A stretch of DNA of 64,000 bases, from positions 55,343 to 119,342 of the forward strand of contig JAABSA010000009.1 of NCBI GenBank assembly GCA_011390635.1, in the 5' to 3' direction. Positions 18,182 to 27,694 of this stretch are shown here, piece after piece. Position 1 is the stretch's first letter; every line of letters starts with the position of its first letter. Under the pieces are notes generated by a model that saw only the letters and a program-made list of their open reading frames with translations, was not told the DNA's origin and did not search any database. Position numbers and translations under genes: made by a program. The DNA comes from Desulfotignum sp. (GTDB lineage Bacteria > Desulfobacterota > Desulfobacteria > Desulfobacterales > Desulfobacteraceae).

Positions 18182-19567
18182 CTATTGTAAAAAAGAGCGC
18201 ACCGATACCGGTTTCACCGGCATTCTCACCGGCAGCATGGGGATATCTCCGGCGGGTCTGTTTGTGACCGCAGCCAGGATCCTGTTTATAACGGGACCGC
18301 AGGTGCGGCCCTGGCAGAAGCCCATGCCGCACCGCAAGGCTTTTTTGAGCAGGGCAGGGGTGTCATACCCTTTTTTCACTGCTGTTTTGATGTCACCCAT
18401 TGTTATGTTTTCACACCGGCAGATGGTGACTGTATCCGGAATTGCGCAAAAAACCGTATCCGGCACCCTGTGGAGCCGGTTGAAATACGCGCCAAATGCC
18501 AGAACGTGTTTTCTTTGCCGCTGTAAAACCGCCATGCGGTTTTCATCCACCTCTCTGCCCAGTTTTTCAAGGATCCCCCGGGCCGCCAGCTCCCCTTCAA
18601 TAATCGATTTGGAAGCCCCGGCAATGCCGGTGATTTCCCCGGCGCAGAAAATACCGGGGATACTGGATTCAAAGGCATCATTTACCGCAGTCACCCACCC
18701 GCCCAGCTCTGGATCATGGAGAATGGCGCACCCGGCCTGCAGGGGCAGTTCCAGATTGGGAGCAAATCCCCATCCAATGGCCAGACAGCCTGTTGTATAT
18801 ATTTTGCCGGTTCCGGCAATGATTTTGCCCTGGTTATCCACCCGGGCCAAAACGACCCTTTCCAGTTCTTTTGTACCCGTTGCCTCCAGAACCATGGTCT
18901 GGTGGTGAAAGGGAACCTTTGACCCGAGGATTTTTGCCAGATACCGGGTGCCTTCCAGGAGTTTGGAAAACTGGTGAAATCCATGGGTCAGCATGCCCAG
19001 CTTCCCCTGCATTTTTCCAAAATCAGCTATGGACAGCAGCCGGCCCCGGTTTGAAAGATATTCCGCAGACACGGCTGTCAGGAACGGTCCCAAGCCGGCT
19101 GCCACCATGTTGTCCGCCGGCAGGATGCCGCTGCCTTTCATGAGGATCTGGGCTGCGCCGGTGGATATCACGCCGGGAAGGGTCCACCCTGGAAACGGCA
19201 CAAAGGTTTCCCTTGCGCCGGTGGCAAGCAGCACTGCCTGGGGCGTGATGCAGATGATCTCTTTTCCGTTTTTTTCCGCCAGAATTTCCAGGTGTCCATC
19301 AATCCCGATAACCTGGGTGCGGTGCATTATGGGTACAGGCGCTGTCTTGATCCTGCCTGGCAGCCGCCGGATACCGGGGCGGTTCAGACCTGTGAAAATG
19401 GATGGATTTTGTGGCCAGGGAAGGGATCTGAGGGACTGACCGCCAGTGTGGGGGGTTTCATCCATAACCAATATATCCAGACCGTGGTCTGCCAGGATGT
19501 GTGCGGCCACCACACCGGCACACCCGGCACCCACAATGGCTGTATCACATTTTATACCCAGGGTCAC
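18182..19567 (-). CDS. HcnB/opine-oxidase-like FAD-NAD(P) oxidoreductase subunit with 2Fe-2S domain
   Basis: A 461-residue flavoprotein. The N-terminus has the Rossmann motif 'VGAGCAGVVAAH', a second nucleotide-binding region follows ('VAAGLGPFLTAV'), and 'GIFCAGEITG' closes the FAD site. The C-terminal 80 residues hold a BFD-like [2Fe-2S] domain ('CRCENI' and 'CGMGFCQGRTCGP'). Its start overlaps the stop of the upstream small ferredoxin gene by four bases (ATGA), so the two are co-translated. Together with the next two genes it matches the alpha-beta-gamma layout of HcnABC, opine oxidase and D-hydroxyproline dehydrogenase enzymes, which oxidise amino or imino acids and pass electrons to the membrane. 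The substrate is not determined by the sequence. Confidence 0.85.
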   Translation of the reverse strand: MTLGIKCDTAIVGAGCAGVVAAHILADHGLDILVMDETPHTGGQSLRSLPWPQNPSIFTGLNRPGIRRLPGRIKTAPVPIMHRTQVIGIDGHLEILAEKNGKEIICITPQAVLLATGARETFVPFPGWTLPGVISTGAAQILMKGSGILPADNMVAAGLGPFLTAVSAEYLSNRGRLLSIADFGKMQGKLGMLTHGFHQFSKLLEGTRYLAKILGSKVPFHHQTMVLEATGTKELERVVLARVDNQGKIIAGTGKIYTTGCLAIGWGFAPNLELPLQAGCAILHDPELGGWVTAVNDAFESSIPGIFCAGEITGIAGASKSIIEGELAARGILEKLGREVDENRMAVLQRQRKHVLAFGAYFNRLHRVPDTVFCAIPDTVTICRCENITMGDIKTAVKKGYDTPALLKKALRCGMGFCQGRTCGPVINRILAAVTNRPAGDIPMLPVRMPVKPVSVRSFLQ

Positions 19568-19857
19568 GGCAGGTCTCCCTGTGTTTCAATGGTCATGCCG
19601 TCGTGCACCACGGTCATGCAGGCACGCTGATCAAGCTGGCCATCTATCGTCATCAGGCACTGGTAGCACACCCCCATGCCGCACACCGCCCCCCGGGTGT
19701 CATCATGGGATTGGCCGATTCCCAAAGTCTTCATGCCGGCGGCCGTCAGGGCTGCCAGCAAGGTTTCCCCTTGGAAAGCGGTTATTTTCCGGCCGTTGAC
19801 CGTTACGTGTATTTCGGGTCCCCGAATAATACCGGGAATGCGCAGGTCCCGGTTCAT
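19564..19857 (-). CDS. HcnA-like small [2Fe-2S] subunit
   Basis: A 97-residue plant-type ferredoxin fold: 'CGMGVCYQC' followed by a fourth Cys in 'QRACMTV' gives the C-x4-C-x2-C...C pattern. It overlaps both neighbours by four bases, so the three oxidoreductase genes form one translational unit. In HcnABC-type enzymes this subunit relays electrons between the flavins. Size and motif agree with the family. Confidence 0.87.
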   Translation of the reverse strand: MNRDLRIPGIIRGPEIHVTVNGRKITAFQGETLLAALTAAGMKTLGIGQSHDDTRGAVCGMGVCYQCLMTIDGQLDQRACMTVVHDGMTIETQGDLP

Positions 19858-21020
19858 GACACCGCTCCGTTAGAAAACCGTTCCAGGCAAAACGGGGTCA
19901 GGTTGATACAGGTGGTACCGTCCGTAATCAGTTCGGCAATGAGCTGCCCGGTGACGGGGGACAGGGCAATACCGTCTCCTTCATGTCCGGCAGCCATGAT
20001 AAAACCGGGTAAAGACGGGACCCGGCCCAGGATGGGAAGGCCGTCCGGTGTGTAAGGACGCAGTCCGGCAAAGGTACGCATCAAAGAGGCATCTTGTAAT
20101 GCAGGGATGATGGCGGTGGTCTCTGCCAGGATATGTTTTACAGCCGTAAGGGTGGTGGAACGGTCGAATCCAACAAATTCCCGGGTGGAGCCCAGCAGAA
20201 AATTGCCGGCTTCCGTCTGCTCCATGGAAATGCCCATGTGTCCGGATTCGGCAATGGCAGGATCATATTTGGCCGCCACATATGCCGCGGAAATCAGGCA
20301 TTGATCCAGGACCGGTGCCATGGGACCGGTCACCAGGATCTGGCCCCGTCTGGGTGTGATGGGGATATCCAGCCCCACCATTTTGCCGATCTTTGGTGCA
20401 TGCACACCTGCGGCATTGACAATGGTTCTGGTTTCAATGGTTTTTTGGGGTGTGTCCAGAACAAAGATGCCGTCGGTTTTCAGCCCGATACCCATTACCG
20501 GTGTGCGGGAAAGCACTCTGGTCCCGCAGCGTTCGGCCGCCTCCAGAAATGCCAGGGTAAGATAAATGGGATTGACCCGGGCATCCAGGGAACAGAAAGT
20601 GGCTCCCGGGAGATTCGGCGACAGACACGGGGCAAGTTCTCTGGCCTGGCGGATGTCCAGAAGTGACACCCCTAAACCGGCCTGGTTCTGTTCCTGTACA
20701 AACCAATTGACGGCTGTCAGCTCCGCCTCACTGGTGATGGCCATGATCCCGCCGCTGCATTGCAGCGCAATATCCGCATCCAGTTCCTGTTCCAGGGTGT
20801 CGAACCGGTTCCTGCCTGCCATGGCCAGCGCCAGATGAACTCCGGGTTTTTTGGACTGCAGAAACACCATGCCGTCACAGGCCCCGGAGGTGCCGGAGCA
20901 GGGATCTGATTTTTCCAGCACCAGGACATCCACTTTTTTTTTTGCCAGGTGCCAGGCCACGGATGCGCCGATAATCCCTGCACCGATAACCACCACATCC
21001 GCATGCCAGGAGGATACCAT
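19854..21020 (-). CDS. HcnC/DadA-like FAD-dependent amino/imino acid dehydrogenase subunit
   Basis: A 388-residue DAO-superfamily protein. The ATG at 21020 is chosen because the FAD-binding motif 'VVVIGAGIIGASVAWHLA' follows immediately; 30 extra upstream codons are open but unlikely. Later regions ('IVNAAGVHAPKIG' and 'RTFAGLRPYTPDGLPILG') are typical of glycine oxidase and D-amino acid dehydrogenase subunits. It is first of the three overlapping genes; the order here is C, A, B rather than hcnA-B-C. It probably oxidises the amino acid. The HcnABC cyanide synthase, opine oxidases and D-hydroxyproline dehydrogenase share this composition, so the substrate stays open. A 90-base gap separates it from the MscS gene upstream. 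Confidence 0.86.
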   Translation of the reverse strand: MVSSWHADVVVIGAGIIGASVAWHLAKKKVDVLVLEKSDPCSGTSGACDGMVFLQSKKPGVHLALAMAGRNRFDTLEQELDADIALQCSGGIMAITSEAELTAVNWFVQEQNQAGLGVSLLDIRQARELAPCLSPNLPGATFCSLDARVNPIYLTLAFLEAAERCGTRVLSRTPVMGIGLKTDGIFVLDTPQKTIETRTIVNAAGVHAPKIGKMVGLDIPITPRRGQILVTGPMAPVLDQCLISAAYVAAKYDPAIAESGHMGISMEQTEAGNFLLGSTREFVGFDRSTTLTAVKHILAETTAIIPALQDASLMRTFAGLRPYTPDGLPILGRVPSLPGFIMAAGHEGDGIALSPVTGQLIAELITDGTTCINLTPFCLERFSNGAVS

Positions 21021-21110
21021 GCTCCCTATTCCTTTACCCGCAAAATCTGCATCCGGGTTTTGTCGGGCAACTGCATCCAGTTTAAAATCGGTTCTATGAT
21101 GGGCCTGCAA

Positions 21111-23564
21111 TTATTGATTCGTTTTCTTGGGTGCATCATAAGGTTCGGTCCTCTTATTTTCCTCCTGATCCTCTTCCGTTTCCTCAACGTTGCGTACCAC
21201 TTCTTTGGATGCTTCGGATTCAGAGTAATGCTGAATTTCAGCTTCCTGATGATCTTGGCTGGGCACTGATTCAATGGCCCGGGGAGATTCAGCTGCCGGT
21301 TGAGAATCTTTGAGAAGACGCATGGGCGGAGCAGCCCCCTTTTTGTCCTCACCAAACCAGATGGTCTGGTGAGGAAATGGAATTTCAATGCCCCGTTCAT
21401 CAAAAATACGCTTCATTCTTTCCAGAAAAGCCCGGCGAACCGCAAACTGGCGCATGGGTCTGGTTTTCAGCCTGACCCGGACTTCTACTGCGGAATCACC
21501 CAGATTGTTAAGACCAAACAGTTCCAGGTCCCCGATAACATCCGGTCCCCAGGTTTCATCCTGCTGCAGCTCTGCGGCCACATCCTGCAGGGCCTGGACG
21601 ACCTCGCCGTAATCCTCCCTGTAAGCAACGCCTGCGTCCACCAGGGCATAACCGAAGTCGCGGTTGCTGTTTTTCACGGTGGTGACCTCCCCGAAGGGAA
21701 TCACAAATACCGCTCCTGTAAGGTCACGCAGGGTCAGGGTTCGAATGGTAAGGTGTTCAACGGTTCCTGCATATCCGCCTGCCTCAACCCAGTCACCCAC
21801 TGAAATGGAGTCCTCCATCAGGATAAAGGCGCCCGTAATTACATCCCGGACCAGGGTCTGGGCGCCAAAGCCCACAGCCAGGCCCACGACCCCTGCGCCT
21901 GCCAGCAGAGGGGCGATATTGATGCCTATATGGGATAAGACACTCATACCTGCCACCAGAATCAGGGCAATCCGGATAACGTTGTTAAATAGAGGCAGCA
22001 GGGTCAGTATTCTTTTGTTGGCTTCCCTTCCGGCAACGCTCTCCCGCTCCCTGGTCATGTAGGCTTCTATTTTTAAACTTACCAGTTCCCAAAACAGAAA
22101 AGCGCCGCCTACAATCAGGATAATCACCAGCACCTTGGAAATTACAGCGCCACCCTGGGGGGACAATATCCAGCTGAAGGTGCCGATTCCCCAGGCCTGC
22201 ATTATCGAAAAAGCGGCAATGATGTACAGAACCCCTTTGACTGTATGCCTGAGCAAGGGGAGATACCTGTTGGCTCTGGCTTCCAGGTCCGGATAATTCT
22301 TTTTCAATTCATCATTGATCTTGAACAGTTGATCCAGACTCCGCTGGCTTATGCGGACAAGAAAGGCGGTGAGAACAACAACCATGATGGTCAGGATCAG
22401 GGCCCTGGCCACAAGGTAAACCCCGCCCTCTATTTCCAGGGCCCAGGTTAGGAACATGCCCAGGGTAAACAATATGACAGCAATGTGCCAGAAATCGGCA
22501 AATCGTCGACGTAAAGCGGTCACAGTCTGAACCTTTCGCAAATGGGGATCAGAGGTTTCCGATTCTGTCTGCGGCTCAGGCGCTTCTGTCTGTTTTTGGC
22601 CTCCGCGCAGCCACCAGGACACATCCGTTCGATTCTGCAGTACAAGGATGATTACCATCAGGGCAATGATCAGCCCCAGCATTTTGAGAAGAAAAAGGTA
22701 AAGACTGGAGGCAAGTCCGAGAATCAAGACCGCTTCAAGAATAAAGTAGCCGTAAACCGAAATCCTGGCGACTCTTCTGACCCAGATATAAAGATACTGC
22801 ACAGACTCGCTGTCCAGAGGCAGTAACCTCAGGGAAGGTATCCCGGGCATGAGCAACAGCCTGGTAAAAGCCAGAATTACCCTGACCAGGACATTGGCGT
22901 TTATCAGGGTCAAGGCCACAAGCTGGGTGCCCGGGCGCGGATCAAGCAGGGGGAGCAGTCCATAGGCTGCAGCCGCAAAACCAGCGATGGGAATCAATTC
23001 CAGCAATGTATTGCCGAACATTAGAAAGGCTCTGAACCCCTTGCTGTAAGTTATCCGATCTTCCAGAGAATTGCGGACCCGGGACAAGAGGCGGGAAACC
23101 AGTAACTGTGCCAGAAAACCTGCCAGAAGGACCAGTATGACTTTGCTGCCCATTTCCCCCCAGCGTCTGAGTATTTCCGGATCCTGGGCCTGCCCGGCAA
23201 TATCCCTGGCCAGATCGGGTATCTGGAGCATATTATGCCCAACTTCTGCCAACACATGATTGATTTTTTGCATGTAACCGGACATTGTCCTCAGCAGCTT
23301 TCCAGCAAAGCCTTTGGATTCAGCCTTTGTTTCCTCGGAAAATTCTTCGCTGGTCCTGAGAAGCACTCGGAGGTCCTGCTTGAGGTTTTCCAGCCTTTGC
23401 GGGTCTTCCAGGTCCTGGAGTAATTTTTCAATACTGACTCTGGAAGGATCGGTGCTGCCGGAATGATCCTCCTGGGCGCATGCCTTGAATGGGTGCAGCA
23501 TGAAAACAGATAATACCAGGACGAGCCAGACATAACAGAATGAACGTATTAACGCTTGACGCAT
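21111..23564 (-). CDS. MscS-family mechanosensitive channel (YbiO-like)
   Basis: The 817-residue protein begins after AAGGAGATTTC with a signal peptide (residues 1-31, ending near 'KACA'). A periplasmic helical stretch follows to about 130, then about ten predicted membrane segments and the MscS core near residues 560-720. The pore helix 'PLLAGAGVVGLAVGFGAQ' and 'FVIPFGEV' are characteristic. The C-terminal 90 residues are highly charged. Length and layout resemble E. coli YbiO (MscM type). It lies 22 bases after the glycerate kinase gene on the same strand, inside a run of catabolic genes with which it has no obvious functional link. Release of solutes under osmotic downshock is the expected role. 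Confidence 0.88.
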   Translation of the reverse strand: MRQALIRSFCYVWLVLVLSVFMLHPFKACAQEDHSGSTDPSRVSIEKLLQDLEDPQRLENLKQDLRVLLRTSEEFSEETKAESKGFAGKLLRTMSGYMQKINHVLAEVGHNMLQIPDLARDIAGQAQDPEILRRWGEMGSKVILVLLAGFLAQLLVSRLLSRVRNSLEDRITYSKGFRAFLMFGNTLLELIPIAGFAAAAYGLLPLLDPRPGTQLVALTLINANVLVRVILAFTRLLLMPGIPSLRLLPLDSESVQYLYIWVRRVARISVYGYFILEAVLILGLASSLYLFLLKMLGLIIALMVIILVLQNRTDVSWWLRGGQKQTEAPEPQTESETSDPHLRKVQTVTALRRRFADFWHIAVILFTLGMFLTWALEIEGGVYLVARALILTIMVVVLTAFLVRISQRSLDQLFKINDELKKNYPDLEARANRYLPLLRHTVKGVLYIIAAFSIMQAWGIGTFSWILSPQGGAVISKVLVIILIVGGAFLFWELVSLKIEAYMTRERESVAGREANKRILTLLPLFNNVIRIALILVAGMSVLSHIGINIAPLLAGAGVVGLAVGFGAQTLVRDVITGAFILMEDSISVGDWVEAGGYAGTVEHLTIRTLTLRDLTGAVFVIPFGEVTTVKNSNRDFGYALVDAGVAYREDYGEVVQALQDVAAELQQDETWGPDVIGDLELFGLNNLGDSAVEVRVRLKTRPMRQFAVRRAFLERMKRIFDERGIEIPFPHQTIWFGEDKKGAAPPMRLLKDSQPAAESPRAIESVPSQDHQEAEIQHYSESEASKEVVRNVEETEEDQEENKRTEPYDAPKKTNQ

Positions 23565-23586
23565 GAAATCTCCTTACATGATGGGA

Positions 23587-24939
23587 TCAGGTTGAAATCA
23601 GTAAAATCTGCATATCCATCACATTGGTGCGGGTGGGACCGGTGATCAGCAGATCTTCCAGGGCCGCAAAAAAAGGATATGAATTGTTGTCTGCCAGGTG
23701 TTTTTCAGCGGACAGGCCCAGGGCCTTAGCCCGGGAAACCGTGTCACCGCCGGCAAAGGCCCCGGCCGCATCTGTGGGGCCGTCCGTTCCGTCTGTACCG
23801 ACGGACAGCAGCATAATCCCGGAGGTGCCTGCCAAGGCCATGGCTCCGGCCAGGGCCAGCTCCATATTCCGGCCGCCTGTCCCGCTTCCTTTTATGGAAA
23901 CCGTGGTTTCTCCGCCGGACAGCAGACAGGCGGGTGGTGCAACCGGCCGGCCGGAGTCTTTGACTTCCCTGGCAATGGCACACAAAACTTTGGCCGCTTC
24001 CTTTGCCTCCCCCTGGATCATGGAAGACAGCACCAGTGGTCTGAATCCCAGGCGTTCTGCTTCTTTTTGTGCTGCAGAAAGGGCATCTGTCAGGCTGCCC
24101 ACCACCTGGTTGGTCACACCAAAAAACACGGAATCGCCGGGTTTGGGGGTATCTGGAACCTGTCCGTTAATTCCGGCCCTGATTCTCGTGCGGACCGATT
24201 CCGGAACCGCATTCCATATTCTGCGGTCCTCAAGTATCAGTTTGCAGTCCATGAAATTTCCCGGGTCCGGTGCAGTCATGCCTGAGCCGATAATATCCAG
24301 GTCATTGCCTATCACATCCGACAGTATCAGCGATACCACCCGGGCTCCGTTGGCAGCGGCACACAGCTGTCCTCCCTTGATTTTTGACAGGTGCTTGCGG
24401 ATGGTGTTGATTTCATGAATTGTGGTTCCGCATTCCAGTAGCAGTCTGGTGGTGTGCTGCTTGTCGGCCAGGGATACACCGTCTGCCGGTGCCGGGGTAA
24501 GGGCTGATGCCCCGCCTGATATCAGGCATAAAATCAGATCTTCCGGCCCGGCCCTGGATACCATCTCCAGCAGGGATGCTGCTCCATCCATGCCGTTCTT
24601 GTCCGGCACCGGGTGACGGGCCTCCACTATCCGGCACCGTTCCAGGGGTACCCCATGACGGTATTTAGTAATGATAAGCCCGTCATTGATCCGATGTCCC
24701 AGGATGTTTTCCACCTGATGTGCCATGGCTGCTGATGCCTTGCCGGCTCCCACCACAAAAATGTGCTTGATCTGATCCAGGTCAAACTCCGTTTCCGCCA
24801 CCTGCAGCAGGCTGCCGGATATTGTCAGGTACCTGTCAATACAAGCTTCCGGCGAGACCGCCTGAATGCCGCCATTGAAAATGGCTTGGGCCGTCTGTTT
24901 TAAACTGTTTGCTTCTTTTCGTTCGGAAATCAATAGCAT
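23587..24939 (-). CDS. Glycerate 2-kinase, MOFRL family
   Basis: A 450-residue protein with the DUF4147 N-terminal domain ('IFVVGAGKASAAMA', 'GLIITKYRHGVPL', 'LILCLISGGASAL') and the C-terminal MOFRL domain ('GTGGRNMELALAGA', 'SVGTDGTDGPTDAAGA', 'TGPTRTNVMDMQI'). Enzymes of this family convert D-glycerate to 2-phosphoglycerate with ATP. The ATG at 24939 has AGAGGA seven bases upstream; the earlier in-frame start at 24984 has none. It follows the MFS carrier by 126 bases on the same strand. It would feed glycerate, for example from hydroxypyruvate or serine-type substrates, into lower glycolysis, which suits a small-organic-acid or amino-acid catabolic block. Confidence 0.9.
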   Translation of the reverse strand: MLLISERKEANSLKQTAQAIFNGGIQAVSPEACIDRYLTISGSLLQVAETEFDLDQIKHIFVVGAGKASAAMAHQVENILGHRINDGLIITKYRHGVPLERCRIVEARHPVPDKNGMDGAASLLEMVSRAGPEDLILCLISGGASALTPAPADGVSLADKQHTTRLLLECGTTIHEINTIRKHLSKIKGGQLCAAANGARVVSLILSDVIGNDLDIIGSGMTAPDPGNFMDCKLILEDRRIWNAVPESVRTRIRAGINGQVPDTPKPGDSVFFGVTNQVVGSLTDALSAAQKEAERLGFRPLVLSSMIQGEAKEAAKVLCAIAREVKDSGRPVAPPACLLSGGETTVSIKGSGTGGRNMELALAGAMALAGTSGIMLLSVGTDGTDGPTDAAGAFAGGDTVSRAKALGLSAEKHLADNNSYPFFAALEDLLITGPTRTNVMDMQILLIST

Positions 24940-25065
24940 GATTTTTATCCTCTTTGCCCCTAATGATAATATTTTTTTATTCATGAGACAACTATCATGA
25001 TACAGGGAGAAGCATTATCGGAAAAGTAATCGTAACAGAATAGTGAAACCAGGTAAGAATTTCTG

Positions 25066-26358
25066 TTATGGTTTTTTTCTAAATCCTATCTTTATGCTTA
25101 TCAGCGGGGAGATTAAAAACCAGGCCAGGCCAAGAACCTGGAGGCTTAGGACCATGAGAAAGGCGGCCTGGTATCCGGCCGGATCATACTGGCCTGGCAG
25201 GGGCGTATCCCACTGGTTAATCACTGCCCCCATGGCCCATTGGAGGCTGAATCCACCCAGAAAGACCAGCAGATTGATGCCGGTGGTGACCCGGCCGGAC
25301 AGGTGGACGGGAAAGCCCAGGGTCAGGGCGGTGTAGGACAGGATTCCGGCGGTGCCGAAAAATCCGAATAACCCCATCAGCACTTGTGGGGAGATAGGGG
25401 CGCCAAAGGCCATCAGTGCCAGTACGCCGCTGAAGACCGTCATGCCGGACACGGCGGAGTACAAAACCGGGATTCCTTTTTGGGCCAGCTTTTCCGTGAC
25501 AAATCCCAGAAGGATGAAACCGGCAATCATGGCCAGGGCGGATATGGACAGGCACCCGGCAGTTCCTGCCCGGTCCAGGGATGCTACATCCCGCAGCCAG
25601 GGGCCGGCCCACAGGCCCTGGACAGCCATGAACCCGGCCTGGGACAGCATAGTCAAAGGTGCGATCCGCCAGAAAAAGAGACTTTTAAATACCTGCCCTA
25701 CCCCTTGAACCTGCCGGGAAAAAGGCTCTGGCACCGGTTTTTTGTCCGATTCCGGCACCACCGTGAACACCGTCACTGCCATCAGAACACACAGAACGCC
25801 AAGACCCAGGAACACCCCCCGCCAGTCGGTGAATCTCAGGGCAAATTCCACCGGGGCAAAGGCTGCCAGGACCCCTAAACCGCCGGCCGCCATCTGTAAC
25901 CCGTTGATCCTGGACAAGACAGGGCCTGGAAACCAGATCACATAGGATTTGAAGGCTGCCATCAGACAGGCGGAGACCCCAAACCCGATGAGGGCCCGGC
26001 CGATGATCAGGCCGGACAGGCTTGTGGACAGGGCAAACACGGCGGCCCCGACAGCTGCGAATATCAGCAGCACAGCTTCCACCACCCTGGGGCCGAACCG
26101 GTCCAGCAGAATACCCAGGGGCAGCTGAAAAGCGGCAAAGGCGACGAGGTAGGTGGCGGTGAGCAGGCCCAACTGGGAGGGATCCACCCCCACATCAGCT
26201 GCCAGGTCCGGTGCGATAACGGCATTGACCACCCGGAACAGGTAGGAGAGAAAATATCCGCCGGCAAAGGGAAGAAACACCCGGAGCAGGAGGTCAGGGG
26301 ACAGGGGCCTGGCCGATGGTTCAACCGCTGTTTTGCGCATGCTGTCGGGTTTTGTCAT
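25066..26358 (-). CDS. Major facilitator superfamily transporter
   Basis: A 430-residue protein with about twelve hydrophobic segments and the MFS loop 2-3 motif ('GILLDRFGPRVVE'). The amino-terminal 30 residues are cytoplasmic. The start at 26358 follows AGGGG; nine further upstream codons are open. The substrate cannot be told from the sequence. Its position between korB and the glycerate kinase gene suggests an organic acid or amino acid used by that pathway. It is 46 bases downstream of korB and probably in the same transcript. Confidence 0.85.
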   Translation of the reverse strand: MTKPDSMRKTAVEPSARPLSPDLLLRVFLPFAGGYFLSYLFRVVNAVIAPDLAADVGVDPSQLGLLTATYLVAFAAFQLPLGILLDRFGPRVVEAVLLIFAAVGAAVFALSTSLSGLIIGRALIGFGVSACLMAAFKSYVIWFPGPVLSRINGLQMAAGGLGVLAAFAPVEFALRFTDWRGVFLGLGVLCVLMAVTVFTVVPESDKKPVPEPFSRQVQGVGQVFKSLFFWRIAPLTMLSQAGFMAVQGLWAGPWLRDVASLDRAGTAGCLSISALAMIAGFILLGFVTEKLAQKGIPVLYSAVSGMTVFSGVLALMAFGAPISPQVLMGLFGFFGTAGILSYTALTLGFPVHLSGRVTTGINLLVFLGGFSLQWAMGAVINQWDTPLPGQYDPAGYQAAFLMVLSLQVLGLAWFLISPLISIKIGFRKKP

Positions 26359-26404
26359 GACGCCCCTGGGATCCTGTGACCGCATCCGGGTATTTTGTCA
26401 GTAA

Positions 26405-27694
26405 TTACAAAATTTTTTCCACTGTCTCCATGGACAGGTTGAAAACTTTTTCATTAAACCTGGATTTGAGGGCAAACACAAGCATATCTTTGTTGAGCAC
26501 CAGTTCATTTTTCGCCAGAACCGCCAGAGATGCCAGGGCCCAGTCGGTTCTTTTAATCTTCAGGGCCTTGAAATCGATTTCCTCCACCTGTGCTTTGGTG
26601 TCGGGAATGTCCACACTGGCTTCCTTGAGCACATACGTTTCAGGCGACAGAGCGGCAAATATGTTTTTGCGCCGGGCCACACCCTCATCACTTAACGCCG
26701 CCACCACGGTGGGGGATTCAATGCCGGTATACCCGATTTTTTCAGGAGACAGAAGGATTTCCGATACAGACTGGCCCCTGAGCACGGTGATGTTATAGTC
26801 ATTTTTAATGGACACATTCAGGCCGCCGGAAATACCCGCAAAACATATCATGTCTCCGGCTGTGACAATGCGCATGCCTGCAGATCCCAGGATCACCACC
26901 TCATGCCGCCTGGCATCGGGCATATCAAACTGCTTTTCGACCACAAAGGGCTCCGGGAATCTGCCCTGCTCTTTGGCCAGTTTCCGGTAGAGTTCCCCGT
27001 ATTCGGGCCGCTGGTTCTTTTCAATCACCCCGCCCGGAGAGGGCCTTTTTTCTATCATCTGATCGATGACTTTAGGGGTGAGCTGGTTGCGCTTGGTGTA
27101 GCGTCCCGTGCACAATCCCAAGGTTTCCACAACAGAGAATCCCTTGTGGTTCATGGCGGTGACCAGCTCGTCTGCCAGGCCGTCATCATGACCGGAAATG
27201 CGTGAAATATAGGTAGCGCCAGCACTTTCGGCCACACCGCAGATATCCATGGGGATTTCCGCCTGGTTGAGAAATTCCGATCCCACCCGGGCATCACTGG
27301 GGGTGGTAGCGGAATACTGGCCCCCGGTCATACCGAAGTTGAAGTTGTTTAAAATGATCAGGGTCATGTCCAGGTTTTTGCGGCAGGCAGCCAGAACATG
27401 GGCGCCGCCGATGCCCATGCCGCCGTCCCCCATGGTGACAATGACGTTGAGGGAGGGGTCTGCCAGTTTCAGGCCGGCAGCATAAGTCAGTGCCCTGCCG
27501 TGGACCCCGTGCAGGGCATGGACATTGAAAAAGGTGTCAAACAGGCCGGAACACCCGATGTCGGTGACGATGACGGTCTTGTGATCGGCAATTCCCAGTT
27601 TTACAAGGGCTGCATCCAGCGATTTGGTGATGCGGTCATGGGTACATCCCGGGCAGAAAACAGGGGGGCGGTTGGTATTTAAAAAACTAGTCAT
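26405..27694 (-). CDS. korB: 2-oxoacid:ferredoxin oxidoreductase, fused beta (TPP) and gamma subunits
   Basis: The first 260 residues are the TPP-binding beta subunit: 'FCPGCTHDRI', 'DIGCSG', 'HGVHGRALTYAAG', 'VTMGDGGMGIGG' and 'NFNFGMTGGQYS'. The remaining 170 residues form the gamma domain ('VVILGSAGMRIVTAGDMI'), normally a separate korC product. This fusion gives 429 residues. The ATG at 27694 overlaps the end of korA by eight bases, so the two are translationally coupled; a TTG at 27700 is also possible. With korA it should oxidatively decarboxylate a 2-oxoacid to an acyl-CoA, reducing ferredoxin. No separate ferredoxin (korD) gene is present next to it. Confidence 0.9.
   Translation of the reverse strand: MTSFLNTNRPPVFCPGCTHDRITKSLDAALVKLGIADHKTVIVTDIGCSGLFDTFFNVHALHGVHGRALTYAAGLKLADPSLNVIVTMGDGGMGIGGAHVLAACRKNLDMTLIILNNFNFGMTGGQYSATTPSDARVGSEFLNQAEIPMDICGVAESAGATYISRISGHDDGLADELVTAMNHKGFSVVETLGLCTGRYTKRNQLTPKVIDQMIEKRPSPGGVIEKNQRPEYGELYRKLAKEQGRFPEPFVVEKQFDMPDARRHEVVILGSAGMRIVTAGDMICFAGISGGLNVSIKNDYNITVLRGQSVSEILLSPEKIGYTGIESPTVVAALSDEGVARRKNIFAALSPETYVLKEASVDIPDTKAQVEEIDFKALKIKRTDWALASLAVLAKNELVLNKDMLVFALKSRFNEKVFNLSMETVEKIL

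Noticed and set aside
18182..21020. Genuine hydrogen cyanide synthase (HcnABC)
   Set aside because: The composition matches, but gene order is C-A-B and the family covers several amino and imino acid dehydrogenases; cyanide production cannot be claimed.
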